A stretch of DNA of 11,908 bases from an uncultured Nostocoides sp. (GTDB lineage: Bacteria; Actinomycetota; Actinomycetes; Actinomycetales; Dermatophilaceae). A program made the position numbers and the translations under genes. The notes beneath the pieces were generated by a model. It had not been told where the DNA came from and searched no databases. It worked only from the letters and a program-made list of their open reading frames with translations. Shown here piece by piece: positions 1 through 7,482 of this stretch. The stretch is taken from assembly GCA_936931335.1 (NCBI GenBank), contig CAKZIH010000159.1, forward strand, positions 1-11,908, in the 5' to 3' direction. Numbering within the stretch: the stretch's first letter is position 1; every line of letters begins with the position of its first letter.

Positions 1-10
1 CTTCCGATCT
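1..10. other. Probable residual Illumina adapter at contig edge
   Basis: The first ten bases, CTTCCGATCT, are identical to the 3' end of the standard Illumina adapter (which ends GCTCTTCCGATCT), in the orientation expected for adapter joined to insert. They sit at the very edge of the window, inside a coding frame that reads well until about this point. Genomic sequence probably begins at base 11, and the three helicase residues encoded here (Q-I-G) are probably artificial. A chance match is possible but unlikely at this exact place. Confidence 0.85.
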
Positions 11-941
11 GCCGGCCACCGCTCGGCCGCGCGGCCACGCCATTGGCCAGGGCGACGACCTGCGGGCTGGAGCGGTAGTTGCGGACCAACTCGACGGTTC
101 GCGCGCCGGGGTGGCGCCGCCCGAACTGCTCCAGGTGGCGCGCGCTGGCCCCGGTGAAGGAGTAGATGGTCTGCGCCGGGTCGCCCACCACGCAGAGGTC
201 GGCGCGATCCCCGAGCCAGGCCTCCAGCAGCGCCTGCTGCAGCGCGTTGACGTCCTGATATTCGTCCACGACGAAGTGGCGATATTGACCCCGGACCGTG
301 GCCGCCACCCGCGGGTCGTCGCGCACCATCCCCAGGGTCAGCAGCAGCACATCCTCGAAATCGATGACCGCCCGCGCGTCCTTGACTTCCTCATATGCGG
401 CATAGAGGCGGGCCATGGCGGTGGCGTCCAGGCCCGGCGGGGTGCGGCCCTGCGCGGTGACCGCCCGGGCATAGCCGTCCGGGGTGAGCATGGTGACCTT
501 GGCCCATTCGATCTCCGAGGCCGCATCGCGCAACTCATCGCGCCCCAGGCGCAAGCCGAGCCGTCCACTCGCCTCGGCCATCGCCGCCATTTTGGAAGGC
601 ATGACCTCCGGGGCCGCCCCGCCGATCGCCGTGGGCCAGAAGTAGTGCAATTGGCGCAGCGCCGCGGCATGGAAGGTGCGCGCCTGCACCCCGGCGACTC
701 CCAACTCGCGCAGGCGCGTTCGCATCTCCCCGGCGGCCCGGGCGGTGAAGGTCAGCGCGAGCACCCGCGGGCCGGGATAGGCACCGGAGGTCACCCCATA
801 CGCAATGCGGTGGGTGATGGCCCGGGTCTTGCCGGTGCCGGCACCGGCGACCACCCGCATCGCCCCCAAGGGGGATGCGGCGACCTCGCGCTGCTCGGGA
901 TCGAGCGCCGCGAGGATCTCGTCGGGGCCGGGGAATGCCAT
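1..941 (-). CDS. uvrD2: ATP-dependent DNA helicase, UvrD2-like, superfamily 1A (3' end missing)
   Basis: N-terminal fragment of about 310 residues of a 3'-5' UvrD/Rep helicase that unwinds DNA during repair; the family is usually near 700 residues. Visible in order: Q-motif LDPEQREVA (Q17), Walker A AGAGTGKT (32-39), motif Ia TFTARAAGEM (64-73), Walker B/motif II VDEYQD (225-230), motif III GDPAQTIYSFTGA (253-265) and motif IV NYR (288-290). The second helicase half, including any C-terminal HRDC domain, lies outside. The ATG at 941 is the only start available, because an in-frame stop lies at 962-960. No Shine-Dalgarno is visible, but TACCGT lies 6 nt upstream, which suggests leaderless initiation. 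Naming it UvrD2 rather than UvrD1/PcrA rests on its divergent partner mrx1 and nearby nudC, as in mycobacteria. The last three codons are probably adapter. Confidence 0.9.
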   Translation of the reverse strand, partial: MAFPGPDEILAALDPEQREVAASPLGAMRVVAGAGTGKTRAITHRIAYGVTSGAYPGPRVLALTFTARAAGEMRTRLRELGVAGVQARTFHAAALRQLHYFWPTAIGGAAPEVMPSKMAAMAEASGRLGLRLGRDELRDAASEIEWAKVTMLTPDGYARAVTAQGRTPPGLDATAMARLYAAYEEVKDARAVIDFEDVLLLTLGMVRDDPRVAATVRGQYRHFVVDEYQDVNALQQALLEAWLGDRADLCVVGDPAQTIYSFTGASARHLEQFGRRHPGARTVELVRNYRSSPQVVALANGVAARPSGGRQIG

Positions 942-947
942 ACGGAA

Positions 948-953
948 ACGGTA
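948..953 (-). promoter_or_regulatory. Candidate -10 box for leaderless uvrD2
   Basis: On the minus strand TACCGT fits the actinobacterial TANNNT -10 pattern and is followed by exactly 6 nt and then the uvrD2 ATG. Transcription would start at the A of the start codon. This fits the lack of a ribosome binding site. No convincing -35 is seen. Confidence 0.45.
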
Positions 954-957
954 TGTT
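952..957 (+). promoter_or_regulatory. Candidate -10 box for mrx1
   Basis: TATGTT on the plus strand fits TANNNT and would give a leader of about 35-40 nt before mrx1. It overlaps the opposing uvrD2 -10 by two bases, so the two promoters could compete. There is no clear -35. The call rests on pattern only. Confidence 0.3.
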
Positions 958-988
958 GCCTAACCGACAGCGCTTGACCGTCCTCCCC

Positions 989-995
989 AGGAGAG
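989..995 (+). promoter_or_regulatory. Ribosome binding site of mrx1
   Basis: AGGAGAG lies 5 nt before the ATG at 1001. It fixes the mrx1 start there and rules out the longer in-frame extension that runs back into uvrD2. Confidence 0.75.
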
Positions 996-1000
996 TTCGT

Positions 1001-1273
1001 ATGCCCGTCCCCACCCCTGCAGTCGGCTCGGCCATCATGTTTTCCACGAGCTGGTGTGGTTATTGCAAGCGCCTGAAGTCCCAGATGGACCGCGAAGGCA
1101 TCCTCTACACCGAGGTCGACATCGAGGGCGACCCGGAGAGCGCGACCTTCGTCGTGGATGTGAACAACGGCAACCAGACCGTGCCCACGCTGCTCTTCGC
1201 GGACGGCTCCACCGCGACCAACCCCTCGATCATCGAGGTCCGCAAGCGCGTCGCCGCCCAGCCGGGCGAGTAA
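1001..1273 (+). CDS. mrx1: Mycoredoxin (Mrx1), glutaredoxin-like
   Basis: A 90-residue cytosolic thioredoxin-fold protein. The redox motif W-C-G-Y-C has cysteines at 19 and 22. The cis-Pro segment TVPTLLF and the ending ADGSTATNPS are glutaredoxin/mycoredoxin features. Mycoredoxin reduces S-mycothiolated proteins in actinobacteria, taking electrons from mycothiol, so this gene implies a mycothiol-producing host. The chosen start has a good ribosome binding site and gives the usual family length; an in-frame extension back to 875 overlaps uvrD2 and is not used. The gene diverges from uvrD2 across 59 bp and converges on nudC, the same neighbours as Rv3198A of Mycobacterium tuberculosis. A small glutaredoxin of another type is less likely given WCGYC and the neighbours. 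Confidence 0.92.
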   Translation: MPVPTPAVGSAIMFSTSWCGYCKRLKSQMDREGILYTEVDIEGDPESATFVVDVNNGNQTVPTLLFADGSTATNPSIIEVRKRVAAQPGE

Positions 1274-1307
1274 GCGTTCGGCGCGCGCCGCGCGTCTGGC
1301 TGCGACG

Positions 1308-2255
1308 TCAGGCGCGCTCCAGCCAGCGCTGGATCAGGCGGCGCGAGATGGAGATCGGCGTGCCGGCGCCCCAAGCGCCCTCGTCCACCCGAGTGCGGTA
1401 TTCCTCGCGCGTCACCCACATCGCCTCGGCGATCTCGGTGGGGTCAAGGGTCAGGGTGGGATCGGCGGCATAGGCCTCGCAGCCGAGCATCAGCGAACTG
1501 GGGAAGGGCCAGGGTTGATCGCCCAGGTAGCTCACGCCCGTGACGGCAACTCCGACTTCCTCTTGCACCTCGCGCGCCACCGCCATGGCCAGCGACTCCC
1601 CCGGCTCGACGAACCCGGCCAGCACCGAGTACCGGCCCGCCGGCCAGCTCGCGCCCCGAGCGAGCAGCAGCCGATCGTCCGGGTCGTAGACGGCCATGAT
1701 CACGGCCGGGTCGGTGCGCGGGAAGTGTTCGCTGCCCTCGGCGGTACAGCGGCGGGTCCAGCCGGCCGAAGCCGGCTGCGTCGGGGCGCCACAGCGTGCG
1801 CAAAAGCCATGTGTCCCATGCCAATTGGCCAAGCCGGTGGCGCTGGCGAAGGATTCCGCATCCACCGGCCCAAGGTCGGCGCCGACCTCCCGCAGCGAGC
1901 GCCAGCCCTGCCCGGCTGACTCGGCGGGCAACAGGGCGGCTAGCCGCTCCCGGCCGTCCGCCTCGCCCAGATAGACCACGGCATGGCGCCCATCCCCCAC
2001 CTCCGGGCCGCGCCAGTCCAATCTCGGCCCGGTCGCCTCCGCGGCCGGTATGGGCGTTGAGCCACCCGCCCGACCCGCATCCCCGGTGGCCTGGTCCACG
2101 CGGACCGGGGCCCGCCCGTCTGCGATGGGCAGCACCAGGGTGTCGGGGTCCTGCAATAACCGCGCGATCAGGCCCGCGTCCCGACGTCGGTCGGCCCGCC
2201 GGTCGAGCCCACTCCCCGTCAGCGGCACCCATCCCAGCGGCCCGGCGTCACTCAT
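1308..2255 (-). CDS. nudC: NAD(+)/NADH diphosphatase NudC (Nudix hydrolase)
   Basis: A 315-residue Nudix enzyme that cleaves NADH to NMNH and AMP; the family also removes NAD caps from RNA. The N-terminal half (1-140) is the variable NudC domain. A zinc-ribbon region follows with C152, C155 and C170, but the expected fourth cysteine is absent (CTAEGSEHFPR). The Nudix box is complete at 214-236: G214, E220, R228-E229, E232-E233, G235. The NudC hallmark after the box reads DQPWPFPSS (246-254), with Asp where SQPWPFPxS usually has Ser. The ATG start has GGAGG 8 nt upstream. It converges on mrx1 with a 34-bp gap. The QPWPFP signature separates it from other Nudix families. Confidence 0.92.
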   Translation of the reverse strand: MSDAGPLGWVPLTGSGLDRRADRRRDAGLIARLLQDPDTLVLPIADGRAPVRVDQATGDAGRAGGSTPIPAAEATGPRLDWRGPEVGDGRHAVVYLGEADGRERLAALLPAESAGQGWRSLREVGADLGPVDAESFASATGLANWHGTHGFCARCGAPTQPASAGWTRRCTAEGSEHFPRTDPAVIMAVYDPDDRLLLARGASWPAGRYSVLAGFVEPGESLAMAVAREVQEEVGVAVTGVSYLGDQPWPFPSSLMLGCEAYAADPTLTLDPTEIAEAMWVTREEYRTRVDEGAWGAGTPISISRRLIQRWLERA

Positions 2256-2298
2256 GCCGCCATCCTCCCGCCTCCCCGACCACCGCGTCCCCGCACCC

Positions 2299-2318
2299 CC
2301 TGGTCTCCGCCGACCAGG
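2299..2318. promoter_or_regulatory. Inverted repeat between divergent nudC and ABC1 kinase gene
   Basis: CCTGGTC and GACCAGG form a perfect 7-bp inverted repeat with a 6-nt centre. It lies in the 104-bp gap between the two divergent starts. It could be an operator or a hairpin in a leader. No regulator is identified, and a short GC-rich repeat like this can occur by chance. Confidence 0.25.
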
Positions 2319-2359
2319 CGGGTTCGCCGCTACGGCGCCCGGGTTGATTGACTGGCCGT

Positions 2360-4324
2360 ATGGCGTTGCTCGTGCTGGCCGGGACCGTGTTCAACACCCT
2401 GGTGATCGCCTGGCTCGCGCGACGCATCCTCGGCACGCCGGTGGGCTGGCCACGCACCATCCTGATCGGCTTCCTGACCACCAGCTTCGCCCCGGGCCTG
2501 CTCGACGCGCTGCTCCCGGCCGCCGGGCTATCCCGCGACGCCTTCGACGCGAGCGCCAGCCAGAGCACGCGCGCCACCGCGGCCCTGGTTTCGACGGTCC
2601 TCGTCGCCTGGCTGCTTGCCGCCGGCCTGGCCGCGCTCACGGTGCTGGAAGTGCTCGTTCCCACCGGCACCCTGCCCGCACCCGTGGCGCTGGTGCGCTC
2701 CATACCGCTTCGCTTCCGGCGCGGGCGGCGCTACTCCCAGATCCTCGCGCTGGCCACCAAGCACGGCCTCGGCGCCTATCTGCGCCCCGGACGGCCCAAC
2801 CGGCCGGCCTCCAGCGACGAAACCAGCGCCGTGGCGCGGCATCTGCGCCAGGCACTCACCGAGGGCGGGGTCACCTTCGTCAAGCTCGGGCAGATGCTCG
2901 GCACCCGCGCCGACCTGCTCCCACCCGCCTTCGTCGCGGAACTCGGCAAGCTGCACAGCGATGTCCCCGCCGAGCCCTGGCCGGTGATCCGTGCCGTCCT
3001 CGAAGAAGAACTGGCCCGCCCCCTGGATGAGGTCTTCGCAAGCATCGAGGAGGAGCCGCTGGCGGCGGCCTCGGTGGCTCAGGTGCACCGGGCCACCCTG
3101 CATACCGGCGAGCCGGTGGTGATCAAGGTGCAGAGACCACGCGCCCGAGCCTCGGTGACCGCGGATCTCGACATCGTTGAACGCCTCGGCGCCCGGCTGC
3201 AGCGCACCACCGACTGGGGGCGCCGAATGCGGACCGCCGACCTGGCCACCGGCCTGGGCCATGCCCTGCGCGAAGAGCTCGACTATCGCATCGAGTTGGC
3301 CAATATGGAGGCCGTCGCCGCCACCTCCGGCGGCGCCGTCGCCGTCCCCCGTACGTACCCGCGGTGGTGCACCGATCGCGTCCTGATCATGGAGCAAGTA
3401 CGCGGTATGCCGTTGTCCCGCAGCGCGGATCGCCTGGCGCGGACCCCGGGGCCGGAACGCCGCCGGCTGGCGGACGAACTCTTCGCCAATGTGCTGAGGC
3501 AGATCACCGTGGGCGGGGTCTTCCACGCCGATCTGCACCCGGGCAATATCGTCTGGGAAGAGGACCGGCTGGTCCTGCTGGACTTCGGCTCCGTGGGCCG
3601 CCTGGATCGCGCCGCCCGCGATTCCCTGGGTCTGCTGCTGCTGGCCTTCGAACGCCAGGACTCCCTGGCCGCCACGGACGCCCTGATCGACCTGCTCGGC
3701 CGTCCCGACAATCTCGCCGACCGTCGCCTGGAGCGGGAGCTGGGTGAGCTGCTGCTGCGCGGCGGAGACACCGTGGCCGTCTTTTCCGGGCTCTTCGGAA
3801 TCGTTGCCGGACATGGGTTTGCGGTGCCCCCGATGGTCGCGGCGGCGTTCCGGGCGTTCAGCGCCCTGGATGGCACCCTGGCCACGCTCAGCCCAGGATT
3901 CGATGCCGTCGCCGCGGCCCGGGAGATGCAGGGTGGGGTGCTCGCCGAGCAGTTCGCGCCGGCCCAGGTCCGCGAGCGCCTGGAATCGCAGTTGGCCTTG
4001 ATGCTGCTCATGCTGCAACGGCTGCCGCGCCGGCTGGACCGGATCGGCAGCGACCTGGCCGACGGGCGCTTTTCCATCCAGGTCCGCGCCCTGGCCCACC
4101 CCGACGACCGGGCCTTCCTGACCGGGATCGTCCAGCAGGTGGTCACCGCGATCCTGGCGGCCACGTGCACCCTCGGGGCGATCCTGCTGGCCATCACGCC
4201 CCAAGGCCCGCACCTGGCCGGCGAGGTACGCCTCTATCCGATGCTCGGGGCCTTGCTGGGCTTCTTCGGGTTCGCCCTCGCCGCGCGACTCTTGGCGCTG
4301 GTCTTCCGCCAGCACTCCCGCTGA
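2360..4324 (+). CDS. ABC1/UbiB (AarF)-family protein kinase-like ATPase with membrane anchors at both ends
   Basis: A 654-residue member of the ABC1 atypical kinase family, whose members support isoprenoid-quinone or lipid metabolism in a poorly understood way. The kinase core is complete: KxGQ (K175-Q178), Ala-rich loop AAASVAQVH (235-243, replacing the usual Gly-rich loop), Lys256 in VVIK, E306-x-D308-Y with E312 and N315, catalytic HADLHPGN (389-396) and DFG (408-410). Three hydrophobic segments precede the core (about 1-22, 31-50, 75-103) and two follow near the C terminus, so the protein is membrane-bound. Rv3197, the mycobacterial relative beside uvrD2, is shorter, about 450 residues. 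The ATG at 2360 is preferred over an in-frame TTG at 2348; neither has a clear ribosome binding site. The substrate is unknown. Confidence 0.85.
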   Translation: MALLVLAGTVFNTLVIAWLARRILGTPVGWPRTILIGFLTTSFAPGLLDALLPAAGLSRDAFDASASQSTRATAALVSTVLVAWLLAAGLAALTVLEVLVPTGTLPAPVALVRSIPLRFRRGRRYSQILALATKHGLGAYLRPGRPNRPASSDETSAVARHLRQALTEGGVTFVKLGQMLGTRADLLPPAFVAELGKLHSDVPAEPWPVIRAVLEEELARPLDEVFASIEEEPLAAASVAQVHRATLHTGEPVVIKVQRPRARASVTADLDIVERLGARLQRTTDWGRRMRTADLATGLGHALREELDYRIELANMEAVAATSGGAVAVPRTYPRWCTDRVLIMEQVRGMPLSRSADRLARTPGPERRRLADELFANVLRQITVGGVFHADLHPGNIVWEEDRLVLLDFGSVGRLDRAARDSLGLLLLAFERQDSLAATDALIDLLGRPDNLADRRLERELGELLLRGGDTVAVFSGLFGIVAGHGFAVPPMVAAAFRAFSALDGTLATLSPGFDAVAAAREMQGGVLAEQFAPAQVRERLESQLALMLLMLQRLPRRLDRIGSDLADGRFSIQVRALAHPDDRAFLTGIVQQVVTAILAATCTLGAILLAITPQGPHLAGEVRLYPMLGALLGFFGFALAARLLALVFRQHSR

Positions 4325-4351
4325 CCGGTTCGTCTGCCCTACAACGAAAAC

Positions 4352-4389
4352 CCGGGTGCGGCTCGCCCCCTGCAGCGAGCCGCACCCGG
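4352..4389 (-). terminator. Intrinsic terminator, mainly serving the ABC exporter operon
   Basis: A perfect 15-bp stem (4352-4366 with 4375-4389) has an 8-nt loop in the gap between two converging genes. Read on the minus strand, the stem is followed by GTTTTCG, a short T-tract, so it fits termination of the exporter operon ending at 4435. On the plus strand no T-run follows, so its effect on the kinase gene is less sure. Confidence 0.75.
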
Positions 4390-4434
4390 TCGACACCCGG
4401 CGGCGGGCAGTCACCCGACCGAGCCGGTATGGCG

Positions 4435-5238
4435 TTACTTCACCTCGCGAGTCATCACTCGCCATACGCCGATGGCCATCGGCAGCCCGACCCAGAGCGC
4501 GGTGGAGGCCCCCAGGTGCGCCCACTGCTCGCCGGACATGCTGCCGGCCATCAGCGGCTCGATCGTGCGGTTGAGGTCGAGCCACTCACCGATGGAGTTC
4601 AGCCGCTGGCTGATGCCGCCGGCGATCGACCAGACGGTCGGCAACAGGATCGAGGCGACGATCGCGACCGGGGTGTTGAGGAAGGAGAAGCCGAAGGCCA
4701 GCCCCTGGACGACGAAGATCGTCATCGCGACCACAAAACCCAGAACCAGTTTCGTGCCAATGTGCCAGTCCCCGGCGGCGCCGCGGGCGGTGATGGCCAG
4801 CACATGCGCCAGGGCGGATGCGGCGAAGGCCGCGGCGATGACCACCAGCCCGAGGATGGCCCCGGCCAGGATTTTCGCCAGCACCACCCGGCCGCGACGA
4901 GGCTCCAAGGTGAAGGTCACCAGGCCGGTGCGCTGCGACCATTCGGCCGTGGCCGCCATGATCCCGACGACCGGCAGCAGCACCATCAGGGGGAATGCGG
5001 TCATCGCGACGAAGGTCTCGAAGGTCATCTCCTCCGGCGGGCCCCAGATGAGCATGGCCCCGACGACGAGCAGCGAGATCGCGGCCATGGCGATCAGCAT
5101 CCAACGCCCGGCGCGGGTGTCGACCATCTTGCGCAGCTCCACCCGGACCAGCCGAGCGAAAGGCACCCCCTTGGTCGCCTCCACCGCTGGTCGCTCGCGG
5201 GTCAGGTGGGAGGTATGGGGATCCAGGACGGCGGTCAT
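4435..5238 (-). CDS. ABC-2 type transporter permease
   Basis: A 267-residue integral membrane protein with about six hydrophobic helices (near 46-65, 77-96, 120-150, 163-184, 188-208 and 242-258) after a polar N-terminal tail. The stretch EWSQRTGLVTFTLEPRRGR (99-117) between helices 2 and 3 is typical of ABC-2 permeases in ATPase/permease pairs. Its ATG overlaps the ATPase stop codon by 4 nt (ATGA), so the pair is translationally coupled and should form an exporter of two permeases and two ATPases. The substrate cannot be read from sequence; relatives export peptides, lipids, drugs or antibiotics. A divergent two-component system is the likely regulator by position. Confidence 0.88.
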   Translation of the reverse strand: MTAVLDPHTSHLTRERPAVEATKGVPFARLVRVELRKMVDTRAGRWMLIAMAAISLLVVGAMLIWGPPEEMTFETFVAMTAFPLMVLLPVVGIMAATAEWSQRTGLVTFTLEPRRGRVVLAKILAGAILGLVVIAAAFAASALAHVLAITARGAAGDWHIGTKLVLGFVVAMTIFVVQGLAFGFSFLNTPVAIVASILLPTVWSIAGGISQRLNSIGEWLDLNRTIEPLMAGSMSGEQWAHLGASTALWVGLPMAIGVWRVMTREVK

Positions 5239-6131
5239 GCGGCTTTCCCTTCGCGCGAATCGTCAGCGGTGAGTTTGAGGAACATCTCTTCCAGGCCCTC
5301 GGCCCCGGAGGTACGCAGTTCGGTGAGGACGACCCCGGCGGCCAGCGCGGTGCGGCCCACGTCCTCGGCGGAGGCGTTCACCAGCAGCGCACCGGAGTCG
5401 CCGCGCACGGCATACCCGGCCCGCTCGCAGGCGGCGGCGAGCGCGGCATTGTCGAGCGAAACCGCCCGCGTGCCAGCCGATTCCAGCAGTTCGGCCTTGC
5501 TGCCCTGAGCCACGATCCGGCCGCGGCCGATCATCACCAGTTCGTCGGCGATGATCTGCACCTCGTGCAGCAGGTGGCTGGACAGCAGCACGGTTCCGCC
5601 CTGATCCGCATACGCCCGCAGCATCTGGCGCATCCAGTGGATGCCCTGCGGGTCCAGGCCATTGGCGGGCTCGTCGAGGATCAGCACCTGCGGATCCCCC
5701 ATCAAGGCCGAGGCCAGGCCGAGGCGCTGCCGCATACCGAGGGAGTAGTTGCGCACCCGGCGCTTGGCCTCGGCCGGGGTCAGCCCGACCAGTTCCAGCG
5801 CTTGGGCGACGCGCGCCTTGGGCACGCCGACCTGCATCCCGACCAGGTGCAGCACCTCTGCACCGGTGCGGCCCGGGTGCTGGGCGGCGGCGTCGAGCAT
5901 CACGCCGACATGCCGGGCCGGGTTGGGCAGCGCCCGGTACTCGCGCCCCAGGATGGTGGCGCGGCCGCTGGTCGGCGGGGTCAGCCCGGTCATCATGCGC
6001 ATGGCGGTCGACTTGCCGGCGCCATTGGGGCCGAGGAAGCCGGTGACCGATCCCGGCCGCGCGGCAAAGGAAATATCGTCCACGGCCGTGAAGCTGCCGT
6101 ATCGCTTGGTGAGGTTCTCGACCACGATCAT
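5235..6131 (-). CDS. ABC transporter ATP-binding protein (ABC-2 exporter ATPase)
   Basis: A 298-residue nucleotide-binding subunit that powers the permease encoded just downstream. Seen: Walker A GPNGAGKST (34-42), signature YSLGMRQRLGLA (129-140), Walker B VLILDEP (149-155) with D-loop NGLDP (157-161), and switch histidine H186. In the Q-loop region the sequence is VGVMLDAA (75-82), without a Gln there, as in many bacterial exporter ATPases of this type. The C-terminal 70 residues or so form the extension usual in DrrA/CcmA-like proteins. The start at 6131 is chosen because strand 1 of the fold begins there and GGGGAGG lies 8 nt upstream; an in-frame start at 6257 would add 42 low-complexity residues and almost reach the divergent kinase gene. 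Confidence 0.92.
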   Translation of the reverse strand: MIVVENLTKRYGSFTAVDDISFAARPGSVTGFLGPNGAGKSTAMRMMTGLTPPTSGRATILGREYRALPNPARHVGVMLDAAAQHPGRTGAEVLHLVGMQVGVPKARVAQALELVGLTPAEAKRRVRNYSLGMRQRLGLASALMGDPQVLILDEPANGLDPQGIHWMRQMLRAYADQGGTVLLSSHLLHEVQIIADELVMIGRGRIVAQGSKAELLESAGTRAVSLDNAALAAACERAGYAVRGDSGALLVNASAEDVGRTALAAGVVLTELRTSGAEGLEEMFLKLTADDSREGKAA

Positions 6132-6270
6132 GGCTCCAGCCTCCCCCGGCCCGCGCCGGCTCACATCGGCCCCGCGGCTAGACCGGTATGCGACTTTGGT
6201 CGATCCGGTGGGCCCCGGGGCACGACCTGCGGCGCTAGGGCCGCGCGCGGCGCCCACCTACGCTGGTCGT
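6132..6270. promoter_or_regulatory. Divergent control region between ABC exporter and two-component system
   Basis: A 139-bp gap between the ATPase start and the histidine kinase start. It must hold promoters for both operons. CGACTTTGGTCG at 6190-6201 has matched CGAC/GTCG ends, and CCGGT occurs on either side, so an operator here is possible. No clear -35/-10 pair is visible for the exporter. Confidence 0.4.
6259..6264 (+). promoter_or_regulatory. Candidate -10 box for leaderless histidine kinase gene
   Basis: TACGCT fits TANNNT and is followed by 6 nt and then the ATG at 6271, the same spacing as at uvrD2. The start codon has no ribosome binding site. Transcription starting at the ATG is the simplest reading. 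Confidence 0.45.
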
Positions 6271-7482
6271 ATGCCGATCGACCGCGAGCCACCGGCCCCA
6301 CCCCGCGGGGGATGGGGTCGCATCGGCCCGATCGCCGTGGTGGTCCTCGGCGGGCTGGTGGCCTGGGGCGCGGTGGTGACCAGCTTCCCGCCGGATGTCA
6401 GTCCGGTCTTCGAGGCCTGGTTGTATGTCGTCGACCTGGCCCTCGGGTTGATCGCCGCCGTGCTCACGATCTGGCGGCGCCGTTATCCCCAGCAGATCGC
6501 CTTGTCCGTCACCCTGATTGGGGCCGTGTCGACCTTGGCCGGCGGGGCCGTGATCCTCACGCTCGCCTCGGTGGCCACGCGACGTAGGTGGCGCGAACTC
6601 ATCTGGCTGGCCCCGCTCAATGTGCTCACCGGGATCTGGGTCGAGCGCATGTATCCGTCGACCATGGAGGATCGACCGGGCTGGCTCTTCCTGTTCATCA
6701 TGCTGGTGCTCATGGTCGGCGCGGTCACTGCCACCGGCGTCGCCGTCGGTGGCCGCCGCGAACTCGCGCGGGAGCGGGTGGAATCGGCGCAGCGCGACCA
6801 GGCCCGCCGGATCGCCCAGGCGGCGGCCGGGGAGCGCACCCGGATCGCCCGGGAGATGCACGACGTGCTCGCGCATCGCATCTCGCTGGTCGCGATGCAC
6901 GCCGGCGCCCTCAACTACCGCACCGACCTGCCACCGGAGCAGATGGCCCAGGCCCTGAAGACCATCGAGAGCAATGCCCACCAAGCGCTGGCCGACCTGC
7001 GCGAGGTCCTCGGGGTGTTGCGCGAGCAGCCCAGCGGCGCCGCCGAGGCCGATGGCCCGCAGCGGCCGCAGCCGGGTTTTCACGACATACCGACCCTGGT
7101 GGTGGAGGTGGTCGACTCCGGTATGCGGGTTGACCTGAGTGATACGACGAGTGGCGAGGTGCCGGTGGCGCTGGGGCGGGCGGCGTACCGGGTGGTGCAG
7201 GAGGCGCTGACGAATGCTCGCAAGCACTCCCCCGGCGCGCGTGTGACGATCGGCCTGTCCGGTGCGCCGAGCGCCGGCCTGCGCGTCGCGGTCAGCAATC
7301 CCCGCGCGGTGGCCCGGCTCGATGTGGACTTGCCGACGTCCGGGCTCGGGTTGCTCGGCCTGCAGGAGCGGGTCAATCTCGCCGGCGGCACCCTGCGGCA
7401 TGGCACCACCCCCGGCGGCGGGTATGCCGTCGACGCCTGGCTGCCCTGGCCGGTCGCCCAGCCCATCGCGGAGGCCTCATGA
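6271..7482 (+). CDS. NarL-family sensor histidine kinase
   Basis: A 403-residue membrane sensor kinase. About five hydrophobic segments (near 18-37, 49-68, 76-101, 109-124, 137-158) have no sizeable extracellular domain between them, so the signal is probably sensed in or near the membrane. A HisKA_3 dimerisation domain follows with the phospho-acceptor in REMHDVLAHRISL (H197). The ATPase domain shows the N-box EALTNARKHSP (E311, N315) and TSGLGLLGLQERV (G358, G360). The first glycine box (DxGxG) is not recognisable, which is common in actinobacterial members. The stop overlaps the regulator's start by 4 nt (ATGA). The start at 6271 is preferred to a far longer reading back into the exporter genes. 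Confidence 0.9.
   Translation: MPIDREPPAPPRGGWGRIGPIAVVVLGGLVAWGAVVTSFPPDVSPVFEAWLYVVDLALGLIAAVLTIWRRRYPQQIALSVTLIGAVSTLAGGAVILTLASVATRRRWRELIWLAPLNVLTGIWVERMYPSTMEDRPGWLFLFIMLVLMVGAVTATGVAVGGRRELARERVESAQRDQARRIAQAAAGERTRIAREMHDVLAHRISLVAMHAGALNYRTDLPPEQMAQALKTIESNAHQALADLREVLGVLREQPSGAAEADGPQRPQPGFHDIPTLVVEVVDSGMRVDLSDTTSGEVPVALGRAAYRVVQEALTNARKHSPGARVTIGLSGAPSAGLRVAVSNPRAVARLDVDLPTSGLGLLGLQERVNLAGGTLRHGTTPGGGYAVDAWLPWPVAQPIAEAS

Noticed and set aside
1274..1307. A terminator between mrx1 and nudC around GGCGCGCGCC
   Set aside because: The 10-bp palindrome has no room for a loop and no T-tract follows on either strand.
2528..4585. A 685-residue open frame on the minus strand opposite the ABC1 kinase gene
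   Set aside because: It is a GC-rich shadow: Gln/Gly/Arg/Pro-heavy, no recognisable domain, and it lies opposite a gene with a full set of kinase motifs.
6235..7401. A 388-residue open frame opposite the histidine kinase gene
   Set aside because: Same shadow pattern. The plus strand encodes clear HisKA_3 and ATPase motifs.
5749..7482. A 577-residue version of the histidine kinase
   Set aside because: The extra N terminus would overlap the opposite ATPase gene and has low-complexity composition. The ATG at 6271 has a leaderless-type -10.
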